Below, one piece after another: positions 6,094 to 7,288 of a DNA stretch of 7,288 nt. The notes beneath the pieces were generated by a model, which worked only from the letters and a program-made list of their open reading frames with translations, was not told the origin of the DNA and did not search any database. The position numbers were made by a program, and so were the translations under genes. The first letter of the stretch is position 1, and every line of letters begins with the position of its first letter. This DNA is from a bacterium. GTDB lineage: Bacteria > Armatimonadota > Chthonomonadetes > Chthonomonadales > Chthonomonadaceae. The stretch lies in NCBI GenBank assembly GCA_021805405.1, contig JAJZFK010000197.1:1-7288 (forward strand), given 5' to 3'.

Positions 6094-7288
6094 TTATGGT
6101 CTAATCTGAACTCCAACTAGCGGAACACCGTGGTGAAAGACGTTATCGCCGCCGAGCCAGAACCAGGTGCTATTATTTACCCTGAACATGGCCCTTAAGT
6201 CAAGTCGGGCCTCATGGGTATCGAACAGATCTGTGGTTAGTAGTGCTCCGGGTGCGAGGTAAAAGTCAGCGCCTAAGCCCAGTTTGCCTGCATGAAAACC
6301 GTATCGAAAATCGGCGCTCTTTGAAAGATTGTGCTGCAGCTGCAGGTTTAGCCTGTTTGTTTGCCCAATATCATAGAGCCCAAGGTCTACACTATTAAGA
6401 CCATTCAGCGCGACATTGCCGTTAAGATCAACCCGTAACCTACCTGGATTAGACTGCTGTGAGATGTCTACAGATCCAGTCATCTTAGGGCCGTGAATAC
6501 CGGAAACATGCTTTGCGCCTCCGTCCAGTTTGTCAAGCAGCAAGTTCACCTTGGTCATCGCCGAAGATGCCTTGCCAGTGGCATCCTTCAGGTTGATAAT
6601 GGTGCTTTTTACGCCGCCAGCTACGATGGGATCGCCAGTTATCTGGTGCAAATCCGACGTGATCTGACGGACACTAGCCAGCGTTGACCTCGCAAGTTCC
6701 AGCGTTTCCTGCAATGATCGCTGCAGTCGCGGATCGCTGACCTGCTGCGTCAGCTTTTTAACCACCTCCTGCGCATCATCCAGTGTATTGCCGAGCTTAA
6801 GCACCAGGTCCGTTGTTGCGGAGGACAGCCGGGTAAGCTGACTGCGACCATCCTTTACAAGGCCGCTTAGCTGTCCGCTAAGGTCTCGAGAGGTAAGTGC
6901 GGCCTGTTGTGAAACCTCCAGGAAGTTGGCTATCGTCTTCTTGAGGTTTGCCTGTACCTGCGGATCACCAACTACATTTCTGGTGGACTTCAAGGTACCG
7001 GTAGCAGTTACCACCATCTCATCGGTGTGGCCCAGCAATGTGTGCAGCTGCGTGGTAAGACCGTCCAGTTTGTCCTGCAGGTTTTTCATCGACCCATTAA
7101 CATTGCCCAGTGTATGCGAAAGCTGTGGACTAAAGGAGGAGAGTGCGTCCTCTTGCCCCTGCCCCATTACAGCCGCAGTGCCATTCATGGGAAGTGCCGC
7201 GACCTGTACCGGGTTTGAAGGAGGACTGATGTTAACCTGAGCAGTGTTTATGAGTAGGCCAGAGTTAATTGACCAGAGGTAATCGGAG
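6094..7288 (-). CDS. MCE/MlaD-family lipid transport protein with helical channel region and C-terminal beta-barrel-like domain; N-terminus off the window
   Basis: The frame is open from the window edge (first full codon at 7287) to TAA at 6094-6096, 397 visible residues. The ATG at 7188 is internal: 33 codons before it continue the frame (INTAQVNISPPSNPV...), resembling the end of an MCE domain. Next come about 220 residues of amphipathic helix with regular hydrophobic spacing, such as LDGLTTQLHTLLGHTDEMV, typical of the post-MCE helices that form a hydrophobic tunnel. Three DP-containing repeats lie within it. From about visible residue 269 the sequence changes to alternating polar/hydrophobic strands ending TWFWLGGDNVFHHGVPLVGVQ, as in an outer-membrane barrel. 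Family knowledge: Veillonella MlaD has inner-membrane anchor, MCE, helix and barrel in one chain bridging both membranes. The anchor, MCE core and partner ATPase/permease genes would be upstream, beyond 7288. Assignment rests on architecture; the MCE core itself is not seen. Confidence 0.72.
   Translation of the reverse strand, partial: SDYLWSINSGLLINTAQVNISPPSNPVQVAALPMNGTAAVMGQGQEDALSSFSPQLSHTLGNVNGSMKNLQDKLDGLTTQLHTLLGHTDEMVVTATGTLKSTRNVVGDPQVQANLKKTIANFLEVSQQAALTSRDLSGQLSGLVKDGRSQLTRLSSATTDLVLKLGNTLDDAQEVVKKLTQQVSDPRLQRSLQETLELARSTLASVRQITSDLHQITGDPIVAGGVKSTIINLKDATGKASSAMTKVNLLLDKLDGGAKHVSGIHGPKMTGSVDISQQSNPGRLRVDLNGNVALNGLNSVDLGLYDIGQTNRLNLQLQHNLSKSADFRYGFHAGKLGLGADFYLAPGALLTTDLFDTHEARLDLRAMFRVNNSTWFWLGGDNVFHHGVPLVGVQIRP
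6571..6969 (-). repeat. Three diverged protein-level repeats in the helical region of the MCE-type protein
   Basis: The pattern [G/S]DP, five or six residues, then a helix with a T-(x)n-L core occurs three times: GDPQVQANLKKTIANFLEV (from 6969), SDPRLQRSLQETLELARST (from 6738) and GDPIVAGGVKSTIINLKDA (from 6636). The first two are 77 residues apart, the last two 34. The repeat is visible in protein, not in DNA, so it is old. Each DP may cap a helix and mark a segment boundary in the tunnel. Confidence 0.5.

Noticed and set aside
7217..7240. AAGGAGG followed by ATG on the plus strand
   Set aside because: It looks like a perfect start, but the frame stops after three codons and lies antisense to the MCE-type coding region, so chance is the best explanation.

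Overview
The window holds six genes, all chromosomal in character. It most likely comes from a diderm (two-membrane) bacterium on the Terrabacteria side of the tree. Three things point there together: an MCE-type lipid transport protein whose C-terminus looks like an outer-membrane beta-barrel, a LytR-CpsA-Psr (LCP) cell-wall glycopolymer ligase, and an RqcH/NFACT ribosome-rescue protein. Diderm Firmicutes (Negativicutes-like) and Armatimonadota are candidates. I cannot choose between them from sequence alone, and the GC content (roughly 50%) does not help. I see no tRNA, rRNA, CRISPR array, transposase, integrase or phage gene, and no gene-free stretch longer than about 190 bases.

Layout. 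Positions 1-1143 (minus strand) carry the N-terminal 381 codons of RqcH; the rest lies off the left edge. A 184-base divergent intergenic region follows, with a good sigma-70 type promoter reading right and a weaker candidate reading left. The LCP gene (1328-2581, plus strand) starts at a TTG behind a clear ribosome binding site. A 9-bp-stem hairpin (2591-2612) separates it from the convergent minus-strand block. In transcription order that block runs from the right edge leftwards: an MCE/beta-barrel protein (6094 to beyond 7288, N-terminus missing), rplI (ribosomal protein L9 with an unusual alanine-rich tail), dnaB (replicative helicase) and purD (GAR synthetase).

How the genes relate. rplI, dnaB and purD are housekeeping genes for translation, replication and purine synthesis, and probably share transcripts; dnaB and purD are only 26 bases apart. 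A 34-base hairpin between rplI and dnaB could lower or stop read-through. The MCE protein and the LCP protein both concern the envelope: the first lipid traffic between the two membranes, the second glycopolymer attachment to peptidoglycan. RqcH acts on stalled 50S subunits.

Start codons were re-chosen from family alignment and ribosome binding sites for purD (ATG at 3898), dnaB (TTG at 5301) and rplI (ATG at 5977); in each case the longest open frame begins further upstream. The genes at the two ends are cut by the window. The most interesting item is the apparent single-chain MCE-helix-barrel protein; the rest is largely ordinary core genome with some regulatory and reading-frame oddities.
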